In this document: positions 1 to 5,436 of the stretch, one piece after another
Layout: every line of letters starts with the position of its first letter
Position numbering within the stretch: position 1 is the first letter of the stretch
Source of the DNA: JBECKQ01 sp040235375
GTDB taxonomy: Bacteria; Planctomycetota; Phycisphaerae; UBA1845
Length of the DNA stretch: 5,436 bases
Reading direction: 5' to 3'
NCBI GenBank assembly: GCA_040235375.1
Contig: JBECKQ010000025.1
Location: forward strand, 1-5,436
Translations under genes and position numbers: made by a program
Notes under the pieces: generated by a model
What the model was told of the DNA's origin: nothing
Database searches by the model: none
Seen by the model: only the letters and a program-made list of their open reading frames with translations

Positions 1-1853
1 CTCGACAGCTTCTTGTCCTTCGTGCTTTTGGCGACCAGGTAGGCCACGAAAGCACCGATCAGAATCGGCGTGTTGATCTCCATCGGCAGGTACATGCCAA
101 GGCCGAACGCGAGGGCGGAGATGCCGACAAGCTCGACGGTCAGCGCTACGATCACCCCCAGGCCGTACAACAGCCAGGGGACGTTTCCGGTCCCAAGAAA
201 GCTCTGCAGTGCGCTGGCCATCATGTTCGCCTGCGGCGCGGGCAGCGCCTCTTCTCCTGTGTAGCCGGGGCGGTAGGCGAGCACCATGATCGTGCCACAC
301 ACGAAGATCGCCGATATGAGTGAGCCGGCGAGCGCGTTCCACGTTATGCGCTTCGGACTGGCGCCGAGCCAGTAGCCGAGCTTGAAGTTCGTGATGAGCC
401 CGCCCGCCATGGACAGAGCGGTACACACGACGCCGCCAACCAGCAGCGTGGCGAGCATACCTTCGTCACCCCGCGGCAGCCCGGCAACGGAAAGCAGGAC
501 TGCGGTGATGATGATCGTGGTCACGGTCATGCCGGAGATCGGTGTCACCGAGATCATGGCGATGGCCCATGCCGACACCGTGGTGAAGAGGAAAGCGATA
601 ACCAGGGCAAGTACCACGGAGACAAATGTCAGCCAGTTGGCGTTGGCCATGTTCGCCAGCACGACAAAGCGGAAGAAAACGGCCATCACCGCCACGACGA
701 GAATACCGAGCAGCAGTATGACGGGGTAGCTCATGTCCTCGTCTGTCCGATCCTCAACGAAGGTCGTTCCTTTCTTGCTGAAGAGCCCGCCCAGCGCTTG
801 CGTAAGGGCGGTGACAATGACCTTGCCCATCTTCAGGATAGAGATAATGCCCGCGGTGAATATCGTGCCGATCCCCATGATTCGCGGGATTTCGTGCCAG
901 ATGTCGGCGGCCGACGTGGAGGCGACTGCCGGATTCAGCATCTGAAGCGACTGCAGATCCAGGCGTCCGAGCAGCGGAACAATTACGAAGTAGGAAAGAA
1001 ACGACCCGGCGCAGATGATCGAAGCGTAGCGCAAACCGATGATGAACCCGAGCCCGAGATAGAACGCCCCGGTCCCCATGTAGAAGACGGCCTTCACCTT
1101 GTGCGTCAGGTCTTCGAAGAACTGAGACCGAAAAGCCATCGTCTCGATCACCGCCCTGCCGGCGGGTTTCAGCGTCGCGACGCCGGTAGTGAATACATCG
1201 CTGAAAAGGTGCATGGCGGCGGAGATGAAGTTGTAGACGAAAGCGATGATGAACGAGTAGATCAGCACCCAGGCCTGCTTTGTGCTGCTCGAGGCACCGG
1301 TGACGAGGATCTCGTTCGTCGCCGTTGCCTCAGGGAACGGCAGCTTGCCGTGCATCTCTTTGACGAAGTAGCGCCGGAAGGGAATCAGGAAGAGCGCCCC
1401 AAGTATCGCTCCCAGGAATGGTACGAGCGTGATCTCCAGGAACAGGGACAGGTTGCCCATGTTCAGGCCCTTGTTGAGCTCGAGCACGTAGATGGCCGGC
1501 ATCGTGAAGCACGTGCCGCCGGCGACATAGCCGGACGTCGTGCTGAACGACAGGATGTAGACGTTCTCGAGAATCGAGCTGGCCCGGCCGCCGGCCTTGA
1601 TCAGGAACCCGGACAGGCCGACGGCCAGAATCGAGATGGGGATGGCCGTCTCAATGCCCTGGCCGGCCTTGAGGGCCAGGAACGTGGCCGCCACGGAGAA
1701 CACAATGTTCATGATCAGCCCGAAGATGAACATGCGCCCGGTCAACTCGGGAACGCGCACGTTCGGCGGAACCATCGGGGTGTACGATTCTCCGGCTTCG
1801 AGCTCGCGATAGGCGTTTTCGGGGAACTTGAACTGCGATTTGTCTGGACCCAT
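1..1853 (-). CDS. OPT-family oligopeptide (or metal-chelate) transporter, 3'-truncated by the window edge
   Basis: Inner-membrane permease of the OPT superfamily (Pfam OPT type), which generally imports small peptides or, in the YSL branch, metal-chelate complexes, coupled to protons. The frame is open for 617 codons from ATG at 1851-1853 to the left edge with no stop. About 14-15 hydrophobic segments are visible, the first near residues 42-62 and the last near 590-608. Family hallmarks: the N-terminal block YTPMVPPNVRVPELTGR (24-40), KLPFPEATATNEIL (170-183), TPISGMT (437-443), the NFKLGYWLGASPKR region (489-502), and GMYLPMEINTPILIGA (586-601). The start is supported by a GGAGAAGGA Shine-Dalgarno ending 5 bases upstream and by the family-like N terminus. 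A hydrophilic loop lies at about 356-376. Only the final membrane segment or so should be missing. The substrate (peptide or metal chelate) cannot be decided from sequence alone. It lies downstream of the peptidase in the same orientation. Confidence 0.93.
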   Translation of the reverse strand, partial: MGPDKSQFKFPENAYRELEAGESYTPMVPPNVRVPELTGRMFIFGLIMNIVFSVAATFLALKAGQGIETAIPISILAVGLSGFLIKAGGRASSILENVYILSFSTTSGYVAGGTCFTMPAIYVLELNKGLNMGNLSLFLEITLVPFLGAILGALFLIPFRRYFVKEMHGKLPFPEATATNEILVTGASSSTKQAWVLIYSFIIAFVYNFISAAMHLFSDVFTTGVATLKPAGRAVIETMAFRSQFFEDLTHKVKAVFYMGTGAFYLGLGFIIGLRYASIICAGSFLSYFVIVPLLGRLDLQSLQMLNPAVASTSAADIWHEIPRIMGIGTIFTAGIISILKMGKVIVTALTQALGGLFSKKGTTFVEDRTDEDMSYPVILLLGILVVAVMAVFFRFVVLANMANANWLTFVSVVLALVIAFLFTTVSAWAIAMISVTPISGMTVTTIIITAVLLSVAGLPRGDEGMLATLLVGGVVCTALSMAGGLITNFKLGYWLGASPKRITWNALAGSLISAIFVCGTIMVLAYRPGYTGEEALPAPQANMMASALQSFLGTGNVPWLLYGLGVIVALTVELVGISALAFGLGMYLPMEINTPILIGAFVAYLVAKSTKDKKLS

Positions 1854-1858
1854 GAGTT

Positions 1859-1867
1859 TCCTTCTCC
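1859..1867 (-). promoter_or_regulatory. Shine-Dalgarno site of the OPT transporter gene
   Basis: On the minus strand GGAGAAGGA lies 5 bases before the ATG at 1853. It contains both GGAG and AAGGA matches to the anti-SD sequence. It fixes the start that yields the family-typical N terminus. Confidence 0.8.
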
Positions 1868-1879
1868 GGGGGATGCACC

Positions 1880-1910
1880 GATCGCCGGCCACGCGGTCGC
1901 GGCCGGGATC
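1880..1910 (-). promoter_or_regulatory. Strong hairpin in the OPT leader, just upstream of the ribosome binding site
   Basis: Inverted repeat: GATC (1880-1883) plus CCGGCC (1885-1890) pairs with GGCCGG (1901-1906) plus GATC (1907-1910). This gives 10 base pairs with one bulged G (1884) and a 10-base loop. In the transcript it ends 26 bases before the start codon and 12 bases before the Shine-Dalgarno. No U tract follows, so an intrinsic terminator is unlikely. A role in translation control or mRNA stability is possible. GC-rich DNA forms such hairpins by chance fairly often, so function is inferred. Confidence 0.4.
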
Positions 1911-1960
1911 AGGCAAGCGCCTCTGAGATCGATTTCGCGCTGATCATCAGGCGCCGGCGT

Positions 1961-1985
1961 CGCGGACAGGTGGGTCTGGTCCGCG
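1961..1985 (-). repeat. 7-bp inverted repeat in the OPT leader
   Basis: CGCGGAC (1961-1967) and GTCCGCG (1979-1985) form a 7-bp GC-rich stem with an 11-base loop, about 110 bases upstream of the transporter start codon. It is one of three inverted repeats in this gap. No function can be assigned. Confidence 0.35.
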
Positions 1986-2095
1986 CCGGGGCCACACCGA
2001 ACGGCGCAGGCAGAGCGCCGCCGGTGGGGCGGGTGCTGACGTAAACCCATGTCGTGACTGTACTCGCGATTGGTGCCGACATCTCGTGAAGGCAG

Positions 2096-2124
2096 AAGTT
2101 AGCGGCTCGCGTGCGGAGAATCAA
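2096..2124 (-). promoter_or_regulatory. Weak candidate sigma-70-like promoter for the OPT gene
   Basis: On the minus strand TTGATT (2119-2124) and TAACTT (2096-2101) are 17 bases apart, in a locally AT-richer stretch of an otherwise GC-rich gap. They match the consensus at 4/6 and 3/6. Use of this site would give a leader of roughly 235 bases carrying the hairpins at 1961-1985 and 1880-1910. The match is weak and the organism's promoter consensus is unknown. Confidence 0.22.
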
Positions 2125-2157
2125 ACCAAACCACCTGCTGCGCCATGCCGCCGACAC

Positions 2158-2202
2158 AGACGGGCATGGAGCACACGCAGCCGTACTCCGTCCTGCCCGT
2201 CT
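2158..2202 (-). repeat. Long-range hairpin downstream of the peptidase gene
   Basis: AGACGGGCA (2158-2166) is perfectly complementary to TGCCCGTCT (2194-2202), a 9-bp stem. Inside it GGAG (2168-2171) can also pair with CTCC (2186-2189), leaving a 14-base loop. It starts 65 bases after the peptidase stop codon. No U tract follows on either strand, so it is not a classical intrinsic terminator. It could be a 3'-end stabilising structure or part of a structured leader of the transporter. Confidence 0.4.
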
Positions 2203-2221
2203 CGCCATAGGCTCGAGGTTG

Positions 2222-2241
2222 AGGCGATAGGGCGATCGCCT
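2222..2241 (-). terminator. Possible transcript-end hairpin after the peptidase gene (no U tract)
   Basis: AGGCGAT (2222-2228) and ATCGCCT (2235-2241) form a 7-bp stem with a 6-base loop, starting 26 bases past the TAG stop. An alternative self-pairing is the GGCGATCGCC palindrome at 2231-2240. The following minus-strand bases are CAACCTCGAG, not a T run, so terminator activity is uncertain. Confidence 0.3.
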
Positions 2242-2266
2242 GGGCGGTGAATGTCTGTAATCCCGC

Positions 2267-5170
2267 CTATTCGTCGATTTCGATCGGGACCTCCAGCGCG
2301 GTTTCGCCGCTGCCGCGCTCTGTGAATTTCAAGAGTCCAACAGGCGTCAGCCCTGCCGGGATGGCCGGCAGCTCGTGCTCGAGGGCGAAATCCACCTCGA
2401 CGGGCACCCCGGGGACGAAGGTGATATTCGACGCGTCGGCACGGGTGACCTTGATCGAGACAGGCTCGGCAAGCAGGTGGTCGACATCGACCTCGATGGG
2501 CGTTTTGCGCTGATCGTCGGCGATGGCGAAGCCGGCCGTGAGCCTGAGCGTCAGTTCGTTCTCCTCGCCAGGGTTCGGTACGTCCACCGTGTCGGTGAAG
2601 GTCTCCGTCTCCATGGCAGACTCGAGCAGGGCCTTGCCGCTGGCGTCCAGGATTTCGACCGCCAGGTCGGTCGTCTCGGCGAAGTCCTCGGGCAGCAGCT
2701 CGAGGTTGACGCGGACCAACTTCACGTTGTCGGTCGTGTTGATCTTGTAGACGAGCTCGTCCTTGAGGCCCTTGAACTGCCCCTCGTCGGCCTTGCGGAA
2801 GCCTTCCACCTTGCCGTCCGCCCTGGTGTGTGCCGGGCGATTGAACGCGTTCGTGACGGTCAGGCTGCCCGACGGCGGCTCGCCGGGCGACTGGGACCAC
2901 TCCGTGATCGCCGCCGGGTCCGGTTCGAGGCCGAAGAAGCGTATCGCCAGGTCGTAAGGCTCGTCCCGATCAGGCCGGCGGGCGACAACATCGATCTCCC
3001 ACACGCCGGAGACGAGTTCGTCCGTGACGGTCCACTTCACTTCGCGCTTTCCGGTCTCGGTGTCGAGCGCCTTCGACCGGTCGCGCAACTGGTAGCCTTC
3101 CGGCGTGAAAATCCGCTGGACGCCTGCCTTGGACTCTTTGCCCTGCGGGGCGGACAGTGTCACGATCATGGCCGTCGCGCCGGCCGGCACGCTGACGAAG
3201 TAGCGTTCGACCTGCCAGCCTTTGGCGGTCTGGTCCTGCCAGGCGCGGGCGAATGAGTTCTCGGTGTTGAATTCGTAGGGCACGATGACGGAGTTAAGCA
3301 GACGGAACGCGGGCCGGCCGTTGTAAAGGGCGTCCACCGTGCCGGTGTGCAGGCCCGGTTCGGTAAGCTGCTTGGCATCGTATTGCACTTCCACGCGGGC
3401 GCTCTGCTCGCTCCGCAGGTAGATGGACTGCTGGCGGACGTTGCACCACGGCGTGTTGGAGCGCAGCTCGAACTTGCGGGTGAAGCTGGTGCGGTCGGCG
3501 GCGTCGGCCGTCGGGGCGAAGATGGGTTCGATGGTGAAGACCTGCGGCTCATCGGTCGGGAACCACGTGCTTCGCCAGAATGCGGCCGGCGCCCGGCCCT
3601 TATAGCCGCTGGGCGACTCGGTGGTGATCTCGTAATCGAGCAGGGGGTCGTCCTTGTCGGCAGCGGTCATGTCGAGGAACAGGGCGGCGGCCTTACCGGC
3701 GTTCGGCACACCCCAGCCGATGTCGAGCGGCGTGGTGTTCGGCAGCGGCTCGGCGGAGAGGGAAAGTGCATGCTTGACGTTGGACGCCCGGATTGCCCCC
3801 GGCGTCTTCTGCTGGATGGCGTCGCTGAGCACGAGGGCGCACAGGCCGGCCGCATACGGGCTGGCCATGCTCGTGCCGGCCCAGAAATCGCCCTCTTTGA
3901 CGTAGCGGGGTACGGTCGAGGTCTCCCAGCCGGGCGTGGCGATATCCGGCTTGGGCAGTTCGCCGCCGCGCGACGTGAACACCGTGGGGATGGCGTGCGG
4001 TATCTCGAAGCCCTGGACGTCGCGGGCCGTGTCCGCGGCAAGCAGGGCACCGACGCCGATCACCTGCGGCCCGGCCGAAGGCGTTCCGATGCTGGACAGC
4101 CCCGGGCCGTCGTTGCCGGCCGAGGTGCAGAAGGTCACCAGCGGGTTCTCGCTCAGGACCTCGTTGACGTGCCTGTCGATCGCGGAACTGCCTTCGATCG
4201 TCGAACCGACGCCGAAGGACACGTTGCAGACGACGGGCACGTTGTGCTCGCGGGCGTACCGGGCGACGTAGGCCAGCGCCTTCTTCTTCGCTTCTGTGGC
4301 GCTGGTGCCGCCGATGGCGTTGTTGGCGATCTTCAGGCCCATCAGCTTTGCGCCGGGGGCGACGCCATTGAAGCCTTCCTGGTTGTTGATCCTGTAGCCG
4401 GCGGCGATGCCGGCCACGTGCGTGCCGTGGGCTCCGTCGTCGAAGACGATCGAAATCTCCCGCTTGCGGAGGAAGATGTTGACGGCGAACGTCATCGGCT
4501 CAATCTGCGCTTCCGGCTTGGCGCGGGCGAGCGTAAACGTGTCGTAATCCAGGCGGTAGTTGTGCAACGGCTTCTCGTCGGCGAAGCTGCGGTCGAGATT
4601 CGTATCGACGTAGGCGACAGCCTGGTCGTCGCCGTCGCCGGACATGGCCGTCACGAGGATCGGGAACCGGTCGTTCGTTTCGCCGTTGTCGTTCAGGTCG
4701 GAGACGCTCGAGTTGATGAACTTCTTCTCCTCGAAGAAGCCGAGCAGGAAGATACGCTGTTCGCCAGGCTGGCCCTCGGGCAGGTCGGCCGGCAGCGTGT
4801 AGCTGATCGGCGCGCCTTCGTCGTTGTAGTCGACGACGGTGTTGTCCTTGCTGTAGGGGGTGTAGAAGGTCCACTCGGCGCCATGAACGCTGTGCAGCTT
4901 GACATCGCCCTCGCCGGAGAAGTCCTGAAGGTCGATAACCTTCGTCTGCCCGTCGGGCGTCTGCGTAAGGCCGGGGATGGAGGGGTCCACGCCGGTATCG
5001 AAGACGGCGATGACCACGCCCTGGCCATTGGCCTTCGGGTTCTTCGCCAGGAACTCGTCCACGCCGCACGTGTCGAGGGAGAGCTGTGTCCAGGTGGGCC
5101 GGCTCTGCCCGCATGCCGCCACGGCCCAGATCGTCACCAGGGATGTTGCGTACAACGCTCGTCTGCACAT
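2267..5170 (-). CDS. Tripeptidyl-peptidase II-like subtilase (S8), predicted surface lipoprotein
   Basis: Secreted serine peptidase, 967 residues, stop TAG at 2267-2269. The catalytic residues are D58 (in FDTGVD), H248 (GAHGTHVAG), oxyanion N353 (SAGNDGP) and S434 (AGTSMASP), all present, so activity is expected. The block DEFLAKNPKANGQG before D58 and the roughly 190-residue Asp-to-His spacing (usual in TPP II, far shorter in subtilisin) place it near tripeptidyl-peptidase II. Layout: lipoprotein signal 1-19, peptidase about 34-495 with an insert at 62-245, a first Ig-like region about 515-635 (IEPIF, SNTPWC), a galactose-binding-like region about 640-748 (RYFVSVPAGAT), and a second beta-rich region about 750-967. 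Human TPP II is about 1249 residues; the C-terminal helical part is absent here. The start is set by AGGAG 9 bases upstream and the signal peptide that follows. Domain edges and specificity are inferred by comparison with remembered human TPP II sequence. Confidence 0.93.
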   Translation of the reverse strand: MCRRALYATSLVTIWAVAACGQSRPTWTQLSLDTCGVDEFLAKNPKANGQGVVIAVFDTGVDPSIPGLTQTPDGQTKVIDLQDFSGEGDVKLHSVHGAEWTFYTPYSKDNTVVDYNDEGAPISYTLPADLPEGQPGEQRIFLLGFFEEKKFINSSVSDLNDNGETNDRFPILVTAMSGDGDDQAVAYVDTNLDRSFADEKPLHNYRLDYDTFTLARAKPEAQIEPMTFAVNIFLRKREISIVFDDGAHGTHVAGIAAGYRINNQEGFNGVAPGAKLMGLKIANNAIGGTSATEAKKKALAYVARYAREHNVPVVCNVSFGVGSTIEGSSAIDRHVNEVLSENPLVTFCTSAGNDGPGLSSIGTPSAGPQVIGVGALLAADTARDVQGFEIPHAIPTVFTSRGGELPKPDIATPGWETSTVPRYVKEGDFWAGTSMASPYAAGLCALVLSDAIQQKTPGAIRASNVKHALSLSAEPLPNTTPLDIGWGVPNAGKAAALFLDMTAADKDDPLLDYEITTESPSGYKGRAPAAFWRSTWFPTDEPQVFTIEPIFAPTADAADRTSFTRKFELRSNTPWCNVRQQSIYLRSEQSARVEVQYDAKQLTEPGLHTGTVDALYNGRPAFRLLNSVIVPYEFNTENSFARAWQDQTAKGWQVERYFVSVPAGATAMIVTLSAPQGKESKAGVQRIFTPEGYQLRDRSKALDTETGKREVKWTVTDELVSGVWEIDVVARRPDRDEPYDLAIRFFGLEPDPAAITEWSQSPGEPPSGSLTVTNAFNRPAHTRADGKVEGFRKADEGQFKGLKDELVYKINTTDNVKLVRVNLELLPEDFAETTDLAVEILDASGKALLESAMETETFTDTVDVPNPGEENELTLRLTAGFAIADDQRKTPIEVDVDHLLAEPVSIKVTRADASNITFVPGVPVEVDFALEHELPAIPAGLTPVGLLKFTERGSGETALEVPIEIDE
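5111..5170 (-). other. Lipoprotein signal peptide with lipobox VAAC (residues 1-20)
   Basis: The peptidase begins with Arg residues (MCRR), then a hydrophobic core (ALYATSLVTIWAVAA) ending in V17-A18-A19-C20, a good lipobox for signal peptidase II. Cleavage would leave lipidated C20. Residue +2 is Gly, not Asp, which by the enterobacterial rule favours outer-membrane placement. A general secretory signal cleaved nearby is the alternative. Confidence 0.75.
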
Positions 5171-5179
5171 GACCGAATA

Positions 5180-5184
5180 CTCCT
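5180..5184 (-). promoter_or_regulatory. Shine-Dalgarno site of the peptidase gene
   Basis: AGGAG on the minus strand, 9 bases before the ATG at 5170. It supports the start that gives a complete lipoprotein signal peptide. Confidence 0.8.
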
Positions 5185-5218
5185 GTAGAGTCGGGTGACC
5201 GGTTCGCCAGATGGGGCA

Positions 5219-5246
5219 ACTTTACGCCGAACGCGGCGCCACGCAA
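5219..5246 (-). promoter_or_regulatory. Candidate promoter of the peptidase gene
   Basis: Minus strand TTGCGT (5241-5246) and TAAAGT (5219-5224), 16 bases apart, match sigma-70-type boxes at 3/6 and 4/6. Transcription would start near 5212, giving a leader of about 40 bases ending in the AGGAG site. The spacer holds the small hairpin CGCCG-AACG-CGGCG (5225-5238) and the palindrome GGCGCC (5235-5240). Position is sensible but the match is moderate. Confidence 0.33.
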
Positions 5247-5263
5247 TGGCGGACGCAGCGCGG

Positions 5264-5281
5264 GGGTCAGGCACGTTTTTG
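5264..5281 (+). repeat. Short intergenic repeat, copy A1
   Basis: GGGTCAGGCACGTTTTTG. It shares 16 identical bases (GGGTCAGGCACGTTTT) with copy A2 at 5306, 42 bases away in the same orientation. Between them lies a small GGCC-GCC-GGCC inverted pair (5287-5297). The length and intergenic location resemble REP-type repeats. Confidence 0.75.
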
Positions 5282-5305
5282 TGAGAGGCCGCCGGCCAGC
5301 CGAGA

Positions 5306-5324
5306 GGGTCAGGCACGTTTTCGC
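5306..5324 (+). repeat. Short intergenic repeat, copy A2
   Basis: GGGTCAGGCACGTTTTCGC. It is a direct repeat of A1 and an inverted match, 17 of 19 bases, to copy B1 at 5395-5413. A2 and B1 thus bound a 108-base unit with 19-base imperfect terminal inverted repeats. Confidence 0.8.
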
Positions 5325-5394
5325 AACGAACTCGATCATCGATGGGTCGCCGGATAGCGAGCGTCATCAGCGTTGCGTATGGTATCCTGCCTCC

Positions 5395-5413
5395 GCGAAA
5401 ACGAGCCAGACCC
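5395..5413 (-). repeat. Short intergenic repeat, copy B1 (inverted)
   Basis: Plus strand GCGAAAACGAGCCAGACCC; read on the minus strand, GGGTCTGGCTCGTTTTCGC. It differs from A2 only at two positions, where both A's of the A family are T. It is followed after 3 bases by copy B2. Confidence 0.8.
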
Positions 5414-5416
5414 TTG

Positions 5417-5436
5417 GCGAAAACGAGCCAGATCCC
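5417..5436 (-). repeat. Short intergenic repeat, copy B2 (inverted), touching the window edge
   Basis: Plus strand GCGAAAACGAGCCAGATCCC, a tandem copy of B1 with a 22-base period and one extra T. It reaches the last base, so the array may continue beyond the window. Confidence 0.75.

Larger units (their letters stand above)
1854..2266. other. 413-base non-coding gap between peptidase and transporter
   Basis: This gap separates two genes of the same orientation. I see no convincing gene in it. A 99-codon minus-strand frame (1909-2208) has no Shine-Dalgarno, is rich in Arg, Ala, Pro and Ser, and matches no family I recognise. The gap holds four inverted repeats (2222-2241, 2158-2202, 1961-1985, 1880-1910), an AT-richer patch near 2095-2130 with a weak promoter-like pair, and the transporter's Shine-Dalgarno. 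The length argues against tight translational coupling of the two genes. Confidence 0.6.

Noticed and set aside
798..1943. 381-codon open frame on the plus strand
   Set aside because: It is antisense to the OPT transporter, highly charged and without family motifs; the minus-strand frame has clear membrane segments and OPT hallmarks.
1909..2208. 99-codon minus-strand frame filling the gap between the two genes
   Set aside because: There is no Shine-Dalgarno before its ATG, the composition is Arg/Ala/Pro/Ser-rich, it has no motif, and it spans inverted repeats; treated as chance.
2231..2240. GGCGATCGCC, containing the cyanobacterial HIP1 octamer GCGATCGC
   Set aside because: There is a single copy in the intergenic gap and I noted no repeated occurrence, so it is not evidence of a cyanobacterial genome.
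2121..2900. 259-codon minus-strand frame crossing the peptidase stop
   Set aside because: It is an Arg/Gly-rich out-of-frame reading of the peptidase tail extended into the gap. There is no sign of a frameshift, since the peptidase frame continues TPP II-like to its own stop.
2375..3256. 293-codon open frame on the plus strand
   Set aside because: It is antisense to the beta-rich tail of the peptidase, low-complexity in composition and without a recognisable domain.
3347..5188. 613-codon open frame on the plus strand
   Set aside because: It lies fully antisense to the peptidase, is dominated by Val, Gly, Arg, Asp and Ala with no recognisable motifs, and is explained by the GC-rich codon bias of the real gene.
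4500..5339. 279-codon minus-strand frame overlapping the peptidase start
   Set aside because: It is an alternative frame of the peptidase, rich in Arg and Pro with no motifs. Its upstream part runs through the repeat and promoter region.
5371..5390. Plus-strand promoter reading out of the window (GTATGGTATCCT)
   Set aside because: A -10-like TATCCT is present but there is no suitable -35 box 16-18 bases upstream, and no gene start is visible before the edge.
5264..5436. CRISPR array at the right edge
   Set aside because: The units are only 16-22 bases, change orientation, and are separated by irregular gaps of 3 to 70 bases. This does not fit regular repeat-spacer spacing.

Overview
The window is high-GC bacterial DNA with two genes, both on the minus strand. 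The transcription order, read right to left, is a short repeat-bearing upstream region (5171-5436), a secreted lipoprotein serine peptidase (2267-5170), a 413-base non-coding gap with several inverted repeats (1854-2266), and a large membrane transporter (1-1853) that runs off the left edge without its stop codon. No phylogenetic marker gene is present. The lipoprotein signal, Shine-Dalgarno sites and GC-rich codon use indicate a bacterium with a cell envelope that carries lipoproteins. A planctomycete-like or similar high-GC Gram-negative lineage is only a guess.

The peptidase is a complete 967-residue subtilase (MEROPS S8 type). Its layout follows eukaryotic tripeptidyl-peptidase II: a long insert between the catalytic Asp and His, then a beta-rich tail alignable with the TPP II Ig-like and galactose-binding-like domains. 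It differs from the eukaryotic enzyme in three ways. It has a lipobox signal peptide instead of being cytosolic, it lacks the C-terminal helical region, and Val stands where the eukaryotic enzyme has one of its two N-terminus-binding glutamates. It may therefore be a surface endopeptidase or a differently specific exopeptidase.

The transporter is an OPT-family (oligopeptide / YSL-like) permease with several family hallmark motifs, lacking only its extreme C terminus. Next to a surface peptidase it suggests a scheme in which proteins are cut outside the inner membrane and the peptides are taken up. The 413-base gap makes a separate promoter or a long processed leader for the transporter plausible.

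The right edge holds two pairs of a short repeat, GGGTC(A/T)GGC(A/T)CGTTTT, with the pairs facing each other. This resembles REP/BIME-type intergenic repeats or a small non-autonomous element. It is the main non-genic structure in the window.
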